DNA of 64,000 bases. Source: CAADGU01 sp964581605 (lineage in GTDB: Bacteria; Chloroflexota; Anaerolineae; Promineifilales; Promineifilaceae). The stretch covers positions 29,623 to 93,622 of the forward strand of contig CAZOPF010000006.1 of the NCBI GenBank assembly GCA_964581605.1. Reading direction: 5' to 3'. The position numbers and the translations under genes were made by a program. Positions 17,579 through 25,863 of the stretch are shown one piece after another (position 1 is the stretch's first letter; the number at the start of each line of letters is the position of its first letter). The notes under the pieces are model-generated. The model was not told where the DNA came from and searched no databases. It saw only the letters and a program-made list of their open reading frames with translations.

Positions 17579-18631
17579 TTAGGATTGCAGGTGAACGCGC
17601 TGCGCCAGTTCTATGAGAATATCATCCAGCGAGTGGGTGATTTCCCAGCCCGGATAATCGGTTTGGAAACGGGTAAGGTTGCTGATGTAACAGATATGGT
17701 CTCCTTGCCTGGCCTGTGCCACATATTCGGTCTTGAGTTTTTTACCAATTAACGCTTCATACCGGGCTATGGCTTCGAGCAAGGAGATGCTGTTGGCACG
17801 GCCGCCGCCCAGGTTATAGACGGCACCGGCTTTGGGGTTTTGGTAGAAGGCCATAAAGGCGGTGCAGACATCGTAACTGTGAATGTTGTCTCGCACCTGT
17901 TTGCCCTTGTAACCATAGATGCGGTAGGTGCGCTCTTCATGGGTGGCGCGGGCCAGATAAGCCAGGAAACCATGCAGTTCGGCGCCGGCATGGTTGGAAC
18001 CGGTCAGGCAGCCGCCCCGAAAACAGACGGTGGGCATGTTAAAGTAACGGCCGTATTCCTGCACCAGCACATCGGCGGCCGTTTTAGACGCGCCAAAGAG
18101 GCTGTGCATGGTCGCATCTATGCGGCAATTTTCGTCAATGCCATCAAAGTCGGCGGGGTCAGCATAATCGTAGCGGTTCTCCAGTTCGATTAACGGCCGT
18201 TCATTCGGCGCATCACCATACACCTTATTGGTACTCATAAAGATAAAGGGGGCTTCGGGCGCATAACGGCGCATGGCCTCTAACAAATTCAAAGTACCTA
18301 CGGCGTTCACATCAAAATCGTCAAACGGCCGTTCTTTAGCCAGATCATGGGAGGGCTGGGCCGCACAATGCACCAGCAAGGCGGGTTTCAGTTCCTCAAC
18401 CAGGGACAGGATGGCCGCCCGATCCCGAATATCCAGGTCGTGATGGCTAAAATGGCGTGTACTCAATTGCAACCGTGCCAGGTTCCAGGTGGTGTCGCCA
18501 TCCGGGCCAAAAAAGTCACGCCGCATGTTGTTGTCTACACCATGCACCTGCCAGCCCTGGGCATCAAAAAAGGCGACTGCTTCGGAACCAATTAAGCCAC
18601 TGCTACCGGTAATAATCGCTTTTTTCATCAA
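17579..18631 (-). CDS. NAD-dependent sugar epimerase (CDP-paratose 2-epimerase/Tyv-like)
   Basis: A 350-residue extended SDR. It has the NAD loop TGSSGLIGSE near 9-18, then HGVDNNMRRDFFGPDG, a stretch typical of CDP-paratose/tyvelose epimerase-like proteins. STNKVYGDAPNE and a distant YxxxK-type site follow. The substrate assignment is by resemblance only. It overlaps the sulfotransferase gene by ATGA at 18628-18631. The stop lies 45 bp upstream of the ABC exporter start. Confidence 0.78.
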   Translation of the reverse strand: MMKKAIITGSSGLIGSEAVAFFDAQGWQVHGVDNNMRRDFFGPDGDTTWNLARLQLSTRHFSHHDLDIRDRAAILSLVEELKPALLVHCAAQPSHDLAKERPFDDFDVNAVGTLNLLEAMRRYAPEAPFIFMSTNKVYGDAPNERPLIELENRYDYADPADFDGIDENCRIDATMHSLFGASKTAADVLVQEYGRYFNMPTVCFRGGCLTGSNHAGAELHGFLAYLARATHEERTYRIYGYKGKQVRDNIHSYDVCTAFMAFYQNPKAGAVYNLGGGRANSISLLEAIARYEALIGKKLKTEYVAQARQGDHICYISNLTRFQTDYPGWEITHSLDDILIELAQRVHLQS

Positions 18632-19527
18632 CTAACACTCTCTATTGCATGTTCGGGAATCTGGATGGGTGGGTCAATTAAAATATTCGCCTGTTTCAAG
18701 CGAGCGACGGCCGTCCGCATCGTTTCTGGCTGCAAAACTGATTGGTACTGGTTGGTACGGCCGTCGCGTGTAAACTCAAACCCTTCAACCAATTTTCCAG
18801 ACCGGGCAATACCGGCTAACTGCCCGGCTTCTCGCCCCATTTGCTGCACCTGCCGAATATCAGACAGGGCAATGCTCTGGCGCAAGGCGGCTTCATGTAC
18901 CTCCCAATCCAAAGCCAGAAAGAGCCGATGAAATTCGGCATAAGCGTCCTGTTTCAACCGTTCATAACAGAGCGTCGCCACACTTTTCGGGGCCGTTTTT
19001 TGGTAATGGCCTATCCAACGGCCAAGCCTGTCTAACACAAAATAATCCACCTGCGCCATCTTCTCCCGCTGCCAGGGCGGAAAATAGCCAAAAGGAGTCG
19101 GCCGCGACCGATGCCAGTGATAATATGAAATTAAGGCGTCCAGCGGATTGCGGTATAAATGAATAACCCGGAAATAGCTGAATGTTTTTTGGTAAGAATC
19201 ATGGGTGTAGAAAAATGCGGGGAAACCGGGCGCAAAGGGAGATAGCGGCCATGCGCCTAAAAAGTGGGGGCTGATATCATTCAATTGGGAATAAGTCAGG
19301 GTACATTCTGCCCTATTCACCAGGATGTTGAAGTAATTGAACAAGATGAAGCGTGTCCAGGTATTGCCGCTTTTTTCATGGCCGGAGAGGAGGATGGGTG
19401 CGGATATGCCCGATTCACCTAACTGGCGGATCGTCTGGCGTTGGTAATAGCCACGTTTGAGGCTCTGGTTGTACCATCTTTTGAATCGTTTGTAGCCAAA
19501 TTTGGCGCTTTCATAGAACAATGTCAT
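18628..19527 (-). CDS. Sulfotransferase 1 of 4
   Basis: A 299-residue PAPS-dependent sulfotransferase. The 5'-phosphosulfate loop is HEKSGNTWTRFILF (about 50-63) and the 3'-phosphate site is VIHLYRNPLDALISYYHW (about 124-141), both close to the SULT-type PF00685 pattern. It would sulfate a hydroxyl or amine on a glycan or lipid. It overlaps the epimerase gene by 4 bp and is followed upstream by three more sulfotransferase genes. No PAPS-synthesis gene lies in the window. Confidence 0.85.
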   Translation of the reverse strand: MTLFYESAKFGYKRFKRWYNQSLKRGYYQRQTIRQLGESGISAPILLSGHEKSGNTWTRFILFNYFNILVNRAECTLTYSQLNDISPHFLGAWPLSPFAPGFPAFFYTHDSYQKTFSYFRVIHLYRNPLDALISYYHWHRSRPTPFGYFPPWQREKMAQVDYFVLDRLGRWIGHYQKTAPKSVATLCYERLKQDAYAEFHRLFLALDWEVHEAALRQSIALSDIRQVQQMGREAGQLAGIARSGKLVEGFEFTRDGRTNQYQSVLQPETMRTAVARLKQANILIDPPIQIPEHAIESVS

Positions 19528-19551
19528 GGAGTTGATATGGCTTACCCCACA

Positions 19552-20370
19552 CTACAAAGGATAATCAAAACGCATTAAAACATCTTTGAGTGTATCATTG
19601 AGAAACTGTATTGTTTCGCTATCCAGTTTGTCTCGAAAGCCAGATACTTTGCCAGAACGACGATGTGACGAGAGGTCTTCTGTGGCACGCGGCCGTGTTC
19701 TTTCGTAAATTTGGGCTAAGACAGTTGGTTTGATCTGAAGGTAGCGCGTGAGATCAGTGGCAAAGTGATCCCAGCTTTCGATCATGTCTTCGTATTTGAG
19801 CAGAACAGTTCTCTGGCAAGCATCTAGCAGGTTGCCGGCCGTTTCAAAATTTGCGCGGATGGGGGTGGCCGTGGTTCGCGCATACTCTTGCAATGTCTTG
19901 CTCTGGATGTCATTCGCCATTTCGTCTTGTTTTTGCCGAACAACATCAACCCGGCTTCGGCCGTGTGTAAAACCAAAGGAATAATAGGCCGAAACGATGA
20001 TGTCTCGTGGATCCCGCAGCAGAAATATGGCAATTTTGTCCTGAATAAAGTCTGGCTGCGAAAGTGGCTCTACAAATTCAGTGTAAACAGGGAGGGATGG
20101 CTCTGCGGACAAACGAATTGGCCCATAGATGAACCCTGTCTCTTCAAATACCAGGTTTACAACCTGGCCTTTGCTATAGAATTGCTTGGCATAATCCACA
20201 TGGCGCAGCCCTACGATATTTCGCAGCACATAACCGCTGAAAAGAGAGCTGGCACATTTATGGAAGGTATAGAAGTAAACGGATTCGTGCGCATTTTTCT
20301 GCACGCGCCACTTCACAAAATCCAATGGATGCCGTATATGTTGTCGCCAGGCGTGCGCCATTTGCTTCAT
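19552..20370 (-). CDS. Sulfotransferase 2 of 4
   Basis: About 272 residues from the ATG at 20370 (MKQMAHAW). A longer frame to 20436 would overlap the neighbour by 34 bp, and a weak GGGAAAG precedes the shorter start. The PAPS loop is a divergent FHKCASSLFSGYVL, and the 3'-phosphate site is IFLLRDPRDIIVSAYYSFG. It contains no exact ACGGCCGT site. It is probably a carbohydrate sulfotransferase of the PF13469/PF00685 type; the acceptor is unknown. Confidence 0.78.
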   Translation of the reverse strand: MKQMAHAWRQHIRHPLDFVKWRVQKNAHESVYFYTFHKCASSLFSGYVLRNIVGLRHVDYAKQFYSKGQVVNLVFEETGFIYGPIRLSAEPSLPVYTEFVEPLSQPDFIQDKIAIFLLRDPRDIIVSAYYSFGFTHGRSRVDVVRQKQDEMANDIQSKTLQEYARTTATPIRANFETAGNLLDACQRTVLLKYEDMIESWDHFATDLTRYLQIKPTVLAQIYERTRPRATEDLSSHRRSGKVSGFRDKLDSETIQFLNDTLKDVLMRFDYPL

Positions 20371-20402
20371 CACTTTCCCGGAAATCAGGCGTCTCTGATC
20401 TC

Positions 20403-21344
20403 TTATTTCCCCGGTAATACTCTTTGCACGAGCCAATTTTTGGCCTGCGCCGGTTTGTCTTTCAGGTGATGCGCCAGCGATGTGGTGGCAACCTTTGTTT
20501 GAGACGTGGGCAGGGGCAATTCCGCATATCGAAAGGGGTAATTGAACCGAAGGGCCATTGGTTTTACCTGTTCTTCAAACTCCTTCTGTGCTTCTGCCGA
20601 CCATTGGTGAATGGTGTATTTTTGTTCCCGCTTGCCCGGCCGTTTTTGGGCAATCTGTTGAAATTTGTCAGGTGACAAAGTAGAAGGCCAGCCTAAAAAT
20701 TGCATAATTTCTTGATAGGAAGCAAAGGAAAAATCTTCCAATCTGGCAATTTGCCAATGGGTGGCCGGGATTTGGGCGAACTGAGCGATTACGGCCGTGT
20801 TCAACGCATTCCAATACCAGGCCAGCTTTCCCACCCGGCTTAACTGCATCCAGGAATCTCTTTCCGGGCCAACCGGTGCTAACCGGGCAAAGGGGTGATG
20901 TGGATGGCTTTCCTGGTACCAGTTAAAGCCTAACGCCTTGTTTGCATCGGTGTACACCGGGTCTGTCTCATACCATCCTTTGCCCCAGTAAGAATTAACC
21001 ACCGCTTCTGGCCGCCGTACCATCAAAATAAACCTGGCCCCAAACCGTTCGTATAATTCCAACACGCTGCAAGATAAATAAGCGCTGGCCTCAAAAGAAA
21101 AGCTCTTGTGCCGCAAATCTGCCCGAATCTCCTGCTCTTTGGTGTGTAAGAAACCGCCATGATCCACCGGCAGGTTATACCATTGGCAGTATCGCTGGAA
21201 TGTTTCATTCAGCCGGTTGCGTTCGTGAGCGGCTGCTATGTCTGGCTCATAGGCCAATATCTGGCTGAGGAAATGGGTGCCACACCGGCCGGTGCCAATG
21301 GCAAAAGCTACCTTGTCGGTAAATTCAGGCACGGCCGTTTTCAT
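20403..21344 (-). CDS. Sulfotransferase 3 of 4
   Basis: A 313-residue protein. AIGTGRCGTHFLSQILAYEPD near 15-35 is the 5'-phosphosulfate loop and ARFILMVRRPEAVVNSYWGKG near 103-123 the 3'-phosphate site. The sequence differs enough from its neighbours that they are not recent duplicates. It overlaps the fourth sulfotransferase gene by ATGA (21341-21344). Acceptor unknown. Confidence 0.82.
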   Translation of the reverse strand: MKTAVPEFTDKVAFAIGTGRCGTHFLSQILAYEPDIAAAHERNRLNETFQRYCQWYNLPVDHGGFLHTKEQEIRADLRHKSFSFEASAYLSCSVLELYERFGARFILMVRRPEAVVNSYWGKGWYETDPVYTDANKALGFNWYQESHPHHPFARLAPVGPERDSWMQLSRVGKLAWYWNALNTAVIAQFAQIPATHWQIARLEDFSFASYQEIMQFLGWPSTLSPDKFQQIAQKRPGKREQKYTIHQWSAEAQKEFEEQVKPMALRFNYPFRYAELPLPTSQTKVATTSLAHHLKDKPAQAKNWLVQRVLPGK

Positions 21345-22216
21345 TCCACATACCCCTTTTGCAACAAGGCCCCGCCAGCCGCCTGTGTCACCATTTTTAC
21401 CTGCACACCAGAGAGATTCTCCCGAACTTTATGGTTCATGTTGCGAAACTCGGCCGTTGCGGGCAGAGGCAGCAGCCCAAAAGAGACCTCCATAAAATCA
21501 CATAATCGGCTCATTTCAAAAATATAATCAGCGCACAAATGCTCATACGATAATTCCAAAAGTCGGTCTTGTGTCAGGTTGAGGGCGATCTTCTGCCGTT
21601 CTATTTCCATGATGTGCGCCTGCCAATGGCCTGCGAAGGTGGCCAGAAGCTCATCAAAATTCAAGGCATACCCCTTTTGCTGGTAAATAGCTATGGCTTC
21701 TTTGATTTTTGCCTGTTCCTTTTGGGCATAAGAGAGGGCCGCAGCACGGCCGTCGCGCACCAGATGGATAAACTTTGCCTCAGGAAACAACTTCAGCAAA
21801 TGAGGCATCATAAACGTCACCATCACGCTTTTGTTCAAAAGCGCCCGTCCGCCGTGCAGAAACTGGTACGCCCCAAAGATAGCTTGCAACTGGCGGTCAT
21901 ATCTGGCCCGGTCTGGCTGAGACAAAGAGACTTGTGTAAAAGCCACCGGGTCGGCCCAAAATGGGGGAGAATCCAGCGTGGTTTGTGTCCAGGGGTACAG
22001 ATGCGGATGCCACAACTCATTGGCTTCGCCAGGATACACGGCCAAATCTGGATGCCGCGCCAATGTCTGGCTTAAGATCGTCGTCCCACTACGGCCGCAG
22101 CCCACAAAAAAGATCGGGTTGTGTAGCCGCTGGTGGCAAACGGTAGGCGCTATGCGGGCAAAAGATTTAGCAATGATCACGGCCGTACTGTGCGGCACCT
22201 GGCGTATCCAGCGCAT
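21341..22216 (-). CDS. Sulfotransferase 4 of 4
   Basis: A 291-residue protein with the clearest PF13469 signature of the four: FFVGCGRSGTTILSQTLARHPDLAVYPGEANELWHP at the N-terminus and KFIHLVRDGRAAALSYAQKE for the 3'-phosphate. It is first of the four in transcription order. Upstream lies a short 60-bp gap and then the small nucleotidyltransferase gene. Confidence 0.83.
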   Translation of the reverse strand: MRWIRQVPHSTAVIIAKSFARIAPTVCHQRLHNPIFFVGCGRSGTTILSQTLARHPDLAVYPGEANELWHPHLYPWTQTTLDSPPFWADPVAFTQVSLSQPDRARYDRQLQAIFGAYQFLHGGRALLNKSVMVTFMMPHLLKLFPEAKFIHLVRDGRAAALSYAQKEQAKIKEAIAIYQQKGYALNFDELLATFAGHWQAHIMEIERQKIALNLTQDRLLELSYEHLCADYIFEMSRLCDFMEVSFGLLPLPATAEFRNMNHKVRENLSGVQVKMVTQAAGGALLQKGYVE

Positions 22217-22277
22217 CTTAAATAATCACCCTATGAGGTTGGTTTGAATGCAATGCGGTTTGTTTTCAACTTGGGTT

Positions 22278-22802
22278 TCACCACTCTAGCCGGGATAGAA
22301 CGGCCTCTGGCACAAGCTGTCGCAATTGGGGGTATGATTCCAGTAAACGGGCAATATCTGCCAGGTCTTTTTGCCGTTTGCTAGCGCGACGCTCCGGGTC
22401 TTGCACAGCCCACAATTTGCCCTGCAATACATCTCGCATATCAGCCACTGGTAAAACGACTCCCAAAACTTCTTGTTGAGTGGCTCGTTCCAAAAAGGGT
22501 AGGTAGCGCGGATCTGTTTGAAACTGAACCCGCAGATCAGAACCCAAGGCAGAAATGTTCAAACTATGGGGAAAACGGTGCACATCAAACTCCGCGCTCA
22601 ATATCGTTGCCAACTCTTCTAATTTATCCGTCGCTACCACCAGGTTTAAATCGAGGCTGACAACTGGCTCCACATAGGCATTAACACCCTGTCCGCCAAT
22701 GACACAATAGGGGATATGGTGGTCATCCAGGCAACGCAGTAATCGTTCCAAAAAATTTGCCTGATCCATCACTACCTGTTTCCAAAAAGCTATAGCCTGC
22801 AT
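22278..22802 (-). CDS. Small nucleotidyltransferase-fold protein with altered acidic site
   Basis: A 174-residue protein with the minimal NTase opening YCVIGGQGVNAYVEPVVSLDLNLVV (about 32-56). The GG signature is present, but the usual DxD is DLN, so the second metal ligand is changed. C-terminal KLWAVQDPERRASKRQKDLADIARLL resembles AbiEii/DUF-type NTase proteins, where this helix binds substrate. Activity may be lost or altered. It sits between the sulfotransferases and the HAD phosphatase; context does not fix a role. Confidence 0.6.
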   Translation of the reverse strand: MQAIAFWKQVVMDQANFLERLLRCLDDHHIPYCVIGGQGVNAYVEPVVSLDLNLVVATDKLEELATILSAEFDVHRFPHSLNISALGSDLRVQFQTDPRYLPFLERATQQEVLGVVLPVADMRDVLQGKLWAVQDPERRASKRQKDLADIARLLESYPQLRQLVPEAVLSRLEW

Positions 22803-22809
22803 TTAGCCA

Positions 22810-23481
22810 TTATAACCGTTTTGTTTGATAATCAGCCAACGGCCGTAAGTCTGGCAAACAGATCACATCTAAGCCAGTCCAACTCTGATCGGGTGTTGCG
22901 CGAGCCAAAAAATGTGTCCCCGTGGCCTGTGCCGCCTGATAATCAGACAGGCCGTCGCCCACCATCAGCACCTCCTTCGGCTGCCAGCCATATCGCTGCA
23001 AAATATCGCGCAAAATGTCTGGCTTGGTGCGGGGTGTACCCCACACTTCCTGAAAACAGCCGCGTAAGTCGCGTTTATTCACAATGAAGTCCAGTTCGGC
23101 CTGCGGCGTACCCGAGGCTACAAAGGCGGGCAACCGCCCCTGCATCGCCGCCAACGTTTCCGCCGCGCCGTGTACAAAGGGGCAGCGCAGCACCTTCTCC
23201 AGCACCAGCCCCTCAAAGGCCGCGCCTAAGTCGTGTTCAATTTGGGGGGTATACGGCCGTTGCCACAACTCCTCCACCACATAGCGAAACTTCACATAGC
23301 GGGACACGCCCAAATTCGCCAGATGAAAGGCCAGCACCGCCTCGCGGTGTTCCGGCCTATCGGCAAACAACTCCAAAAACGCTTCCGTCTTGATGTTGCC
23401 CGACTCCAAAATCACCCCATCAAAATCAAACACCACCGCCCGCAGGCCACACATCAGTTGTTTCAGTTCAATCATAGGCAT
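22810..23481 (-). CDS. HAD-superfamily phosphatase
   Basis: A 223-residue HAD hydrolase. Motif I is VVFDFDGVILESGNIK (16-31) with both aspartates, motif II is FVASGTPQ, motif III includes PRTKPDILRDIL, and motif IV is VLMVGDGLSDYQAA. It resembles phosphoglycolate phosphatase/KDO-8-P phosphatase-like enzymes. With the adjacent cytidylyltransferase it could dephosphorylate a sugar acid before CMP activation. That is inference from the neighbours. Confidence 0.8.
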   Translation of the reverse strand: MPMIELKQLMCGLRAVVFDFDGVILESGNIKTEAFLELFADRPEHREAVLAFHLANLGVSRYVKFRYVVEELWQRPYTPQIEHDLGAAFEGLVLEKVLRCPFVHGAAETLAAMQGRLPAFVASGTPQAELDFIVNKRDLRGCFQEVWGTPRTKPDILRDILQRYGWQPKEVLMVGDGLSDYQAAQATGTHFLARATPDQSWTGLDVICLPDLRPLADYQTKRL

Positions 23482-23487
23482 GTAATC

Positions 23488-23536
23488 GGTAATTGGTGAA
23501 CGGTCAGTCGTGAGCGGTGGGCGGTGAGTAGTTATG
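23488..23536. repeat. Heptamer array between HAD and Uma2 genes
   Basis: Seven units in register: GGTAATT, GGTGAAC, GGTCAGT, CGTGAGC, GGTGGGC, GGTGAGT and AGTTATG. It occupies almost the whole intergenic space. Confidence 0.65.
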
Positions 23537-23542
23537 GGCGTG

Positions 23543-24049
23543 CTATGCTATCCGGCAATGGCAGCCACACAGTAATTTAATATCTGTTGGGGCTACATGC
23601 CGCTCTGCCCCGCTCTGGCGGGCGTGCAAAACCACCAATGTATAGGGATTGAACACCACCACATCCTTTACACCTTGCGACAAATAAAACTGTGGGCCTA
23701 TCTCCAAATCTTTGGCCTCATATCCCTTACTGATGATCTCTACCACCGCTTCTGGTACCAACGTGATGGGTTTGTCTTCTTCCTCCGGCTCCTGGCAAAA
23801 AATCGAAATATCCGGCCGCTTCAGGGAGCCATCGGGAAATTGCACATAAACATCGGCCACATGTACACACCCGCAACCTGCGTCTCCATGGGTGACGGAT
23901 TTTATCGTCGCCCGGATGCGATCCACGGCTCGCTGATGTTTCAACATTGGCGACGCTTCCCAAATGGGCAGGCCACCCACAATTTCCAGCCGCACGCCTA
24001 ACTCGTCTGCACGGCTAATCTGCTCTAGTAATGCCTGATCAACTGCCAT
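23543..24049 (-). CDS. Uma2/DUF820-family putative endonuclease
   Basis: 168 residues from ATG 24049 (MAVDQALL), preceded by AGAGGTG at good spacing. A longer frame to 24145 would overlap the cytidylyltransferase gene and reads through low-complexity repeat-like DNA. The PD-(D/E)XK-like core shows VQFPDGSLKRPDISIF, then LVPEAVVEIISKGYEAKD and KDVVVFNPYT. The conserved PDISIF and EIIS blocks fit PF05685. Function of the family is poorly known. It interrupts an otherwise sugar-related block, so it may be a later insertion. Confidence 0.72.
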   Translation of the reverse strand: MAVDQALLEQISRADELGVRLEIVGGLPIWEASPMLKHQRAVDRIRATIKSVTHGDAGCGCVHVADVYVQFPDGSLKRPDISIFCQEPEEEDKPITLVPEAVVEIISKGYEAKDLEIGPQFYLSQGVKDVVVFNPYTLVVLHARQSGAERHVAPTDIKLLCGCHCRIA

Positions 24050-24098
24050 TTGCTTCACCTCTCTTTCTTTCCCTCTTTGACCCTTCGCGCCTTTGCGT

Positions 24099-24821
24099 TT
24101 ACAAATTCTTAATCCCCGGATAGTGGGCCAGCCACCATTCGGCAATACTCACATCCAGGTGGGTGTGTACATCACGCCCCGTCACCCAGTTGCGCACAAT
24201 GGGAAAGCTGCGCCTGCCCATCCACCACCAGGGGTTTGGCCCGTCCTGGCTTTGCACCGTCTGTTTGCGGAAGGTCCATACCCCCTGGTCGTAGTAATAG
24301 GCCGGGGCGTAGGATTGGCGCTCGGTGGAGACTTTGCGGTTGGGGTCGCCATACGGCCGTAACAACCCCTCCTCCGTGATCTGCATCGCCCGCAACGGAT
24401 GGTCGTCTGCCGCCTGCCACACCGTCATACAAGAGTCCAGTTCCGGCCGTTCGTCCAGAATAGTCAGGCTGTGGTCAATCAATTCGCCATCCACCATCAC
24501 CGTATTGCCCAGCAGCAGCACCACGTTTTGCAGGTCAGGGTAACGGCCGTCCACCCACTCCACCGCATGTTTGATCACATCCCCATGATTCACATGGTCG
24601 CCACACAACTCCTCCGGCCGCCAGATAATCTCACACCCCATTTCCAGCCCCACATTGGCAATAGATTCACCATCGGTGGAGATAAAAATCTTGCCAACTT
24701 TGGCTGCGTCCAGCCCGGCCTGAATTGGGTAAGCCACCATTGGCTTCCCCGCCACCAGAAACACATTCTTATCAATGATACTTTTGCTGCCCGCACGGGC
24801 GGTGATAATAACTGCGTGCAT
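24099..24821 (-). CDS. CMP-sugar synthetase-like cytidylyltransferase
   Basis: A 240-residue enzyme of the acylneuraminate/KDO cytidylyltransferase family. The CTP loop is VIITARAGSKSIIDKNVFLVAGKPMVAYPI (4-33), with KIFISTDGESIA and LLGNTVMVDGELIDHSL downstream. The second glycine of the canonical ARGGSK is Ala. It would activate a 2-keto sugar acid with CTP. No NeuB/KdsA-type synthase is in view, so the substrate is not known. Confidence 0.8.
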   Translation of the reverse strand: MHAVIITARAGSKSIIDKNVFLVAGKPMVAYPIQAGLDAAKVGKIFISTDGESIANVGLEMGCEIIWRPEELCGDHVNHGDVIKHAVEWVDGRYPDLQNVVLLLGNTVMVDGELIDHSLTILDERPELDSCMTVWQAADDHPLRAMQITEEGLLRPYGDPNRKVSTERQSYAPAYYYDQGVWTFRKQTVQSQDGPNPWWWMGRRSFPIVRNWVTGRDVHTHLDVSIAEWWLAHYPGIKNL

Positions 24822-24835
24822 GGTTGCTACCTCAT

Positions 24836-24898
24836 GTAGAAAGTAGAAAGTAGACAGTGAACAGTAAAGGACTGCTCACTGCTCACTGCTCCCTGATC
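24836..24898. repeat. Heptamer array overlapping the SDR gene stop
   Basis: Nine units in register: GTAGAAA twice, GTAGACA, GTGAACA, GTAAAGG, ACTGCTC three times, CCTGATC. Sense changes midway. The SDR gene ends inside it (REQ-stop, read GAGCAGTGA on the minus strand). Confidence 0.7.
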
Positions 24899-25776
24899 AC
24901 TCCTTCCTCAAACAACTGCTCCAACATCTGCAAAAGCCCTTGCCCCATATCCACATAATAATTCGTCGTCAGTTTACGCCCCACACGCGGATGAAAGGCA
25001 TAAGGCGTTACCTGATAATGGCTGTTTTCTGGGCCGATGGCCGGCTGATAATGGATTTGCAACGGCCGTCCTAACATTTCGCCAAACATCGTGAATAGAT
25101 CACGCAGGCGGATAGGATGATGACCGGTCAATACCAAATGCTGGTTAGCAAACTCCGCCGCCAGCGCATCCACGCTCAACCGGGCCGCATCTTCCACATG
25201 AATATATTCGCGGCTGTCTTCTGGCGTACCTGTATGTTCAATCTGCCCGGTAGCTGCCGCCTGCCGCAGCAGCCGATAAACGCCATTACTGCCATCCGCC
25301 CGCGGGCCATACAGGCTGCCATAGCGCAAAATCGTGTATTCCAGCCCATATTGCTGGTGATACTCCTCAATAAATGCCTCACACGCCTGCTTGCTGCACC
25401 GATAAAAGCCGCCAGCGCGGCTGTACACATAGACCGTGCTGGCAAAAACAAACCGGCACACTCCACTCAGCCGCGCTGCTTCCAAAAAGTTGAGTGTGCC
25501 CATGATGTTCAGATCGGCGGTAGCCAGGGGCTGGTTTTGGGCAGCGTTCAGGTCAGCCAGCGCGGCCAGATGGAAAATGGCCTCCTGCCCGGCAACCGCT
25601 TCAGCAACGGCCGTGCCATCGCGCATATCCCCCACCACCATCCGCTGCCCCGGTTGCAGGTAAGGGGACGGCCGTACATCAAACAGCGTCACCGCATACC
25701 CCCGCGCCGTCAGCACATCGGCAATATGGCTGCCCAGAAAGCCGGCCCCACCCGTTACCAATACCTGCTTTACCAT
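24883..25776 (-). CDS. NAD-dependent epimerase/dehydratase (extended SDR)
   Basis: 297 residues. The Rossmann loop is TGGAGFLGSH (8-17), and the active site is FASTVYVYS...FYRCSK with the YxxxK pair. Likely acts on an NDP-sugar in the same pathway as the neighbouring cytidylyltransferase. The stop codon and last residues lie in a heptamer array. No specific substrate can be named. Confidence 0.82.
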   Translation of the reverse strand: MVKQVLVTGGAGFLGSHIADVLTARGYAVTLFDVRPSPYLQPGQRMVVGDMRDGTAVAEAVAGQEAIFHLAALADLNAAQNQPLATADLNIMGTLNFLEAARLSGVCRFVFASTVYVYSRAGGFYRCSKQACEAFIEEYHQQYGLEYTILRYGSLYGPRADGSNGVYRLLRQAAATGQIEHTGTPEDSREYIHVEDAARLSVDALAAEFANQHLVLTGHHPIRLRDLFTMFGEMLGRPLQIHYQPAIGPENSHYQVTPYAFHPRVGRKLTTNYYVDMGQGLLQMLEQLFEEGVIREQ

Positions 25777-25783
25777 GTGAATT

Positions 25784-25863
25784 GTGTTCAGGTGTTCAGG
25801 TGCTCAGGTGTTCAGGTGCTCAGGTGCTCACGTGCTCACGTAAGCACCTAAAAACCTAAACAC
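25784..25863. repeat. Octamer tandem array (GTGYTCAG)
   Basis: Ten eight-base units in register: GTGTTCAG twice, GTGCTCAG, GTGTTCAG, GTGCTCAG, GTGCTCAC twice, GTAAGCAC, CTAAAAAC, CTAAACAC. It fills the gap between the SDR and dehydrogenase genes and contains the TAG stop of the latter. Confidence 0.75.
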
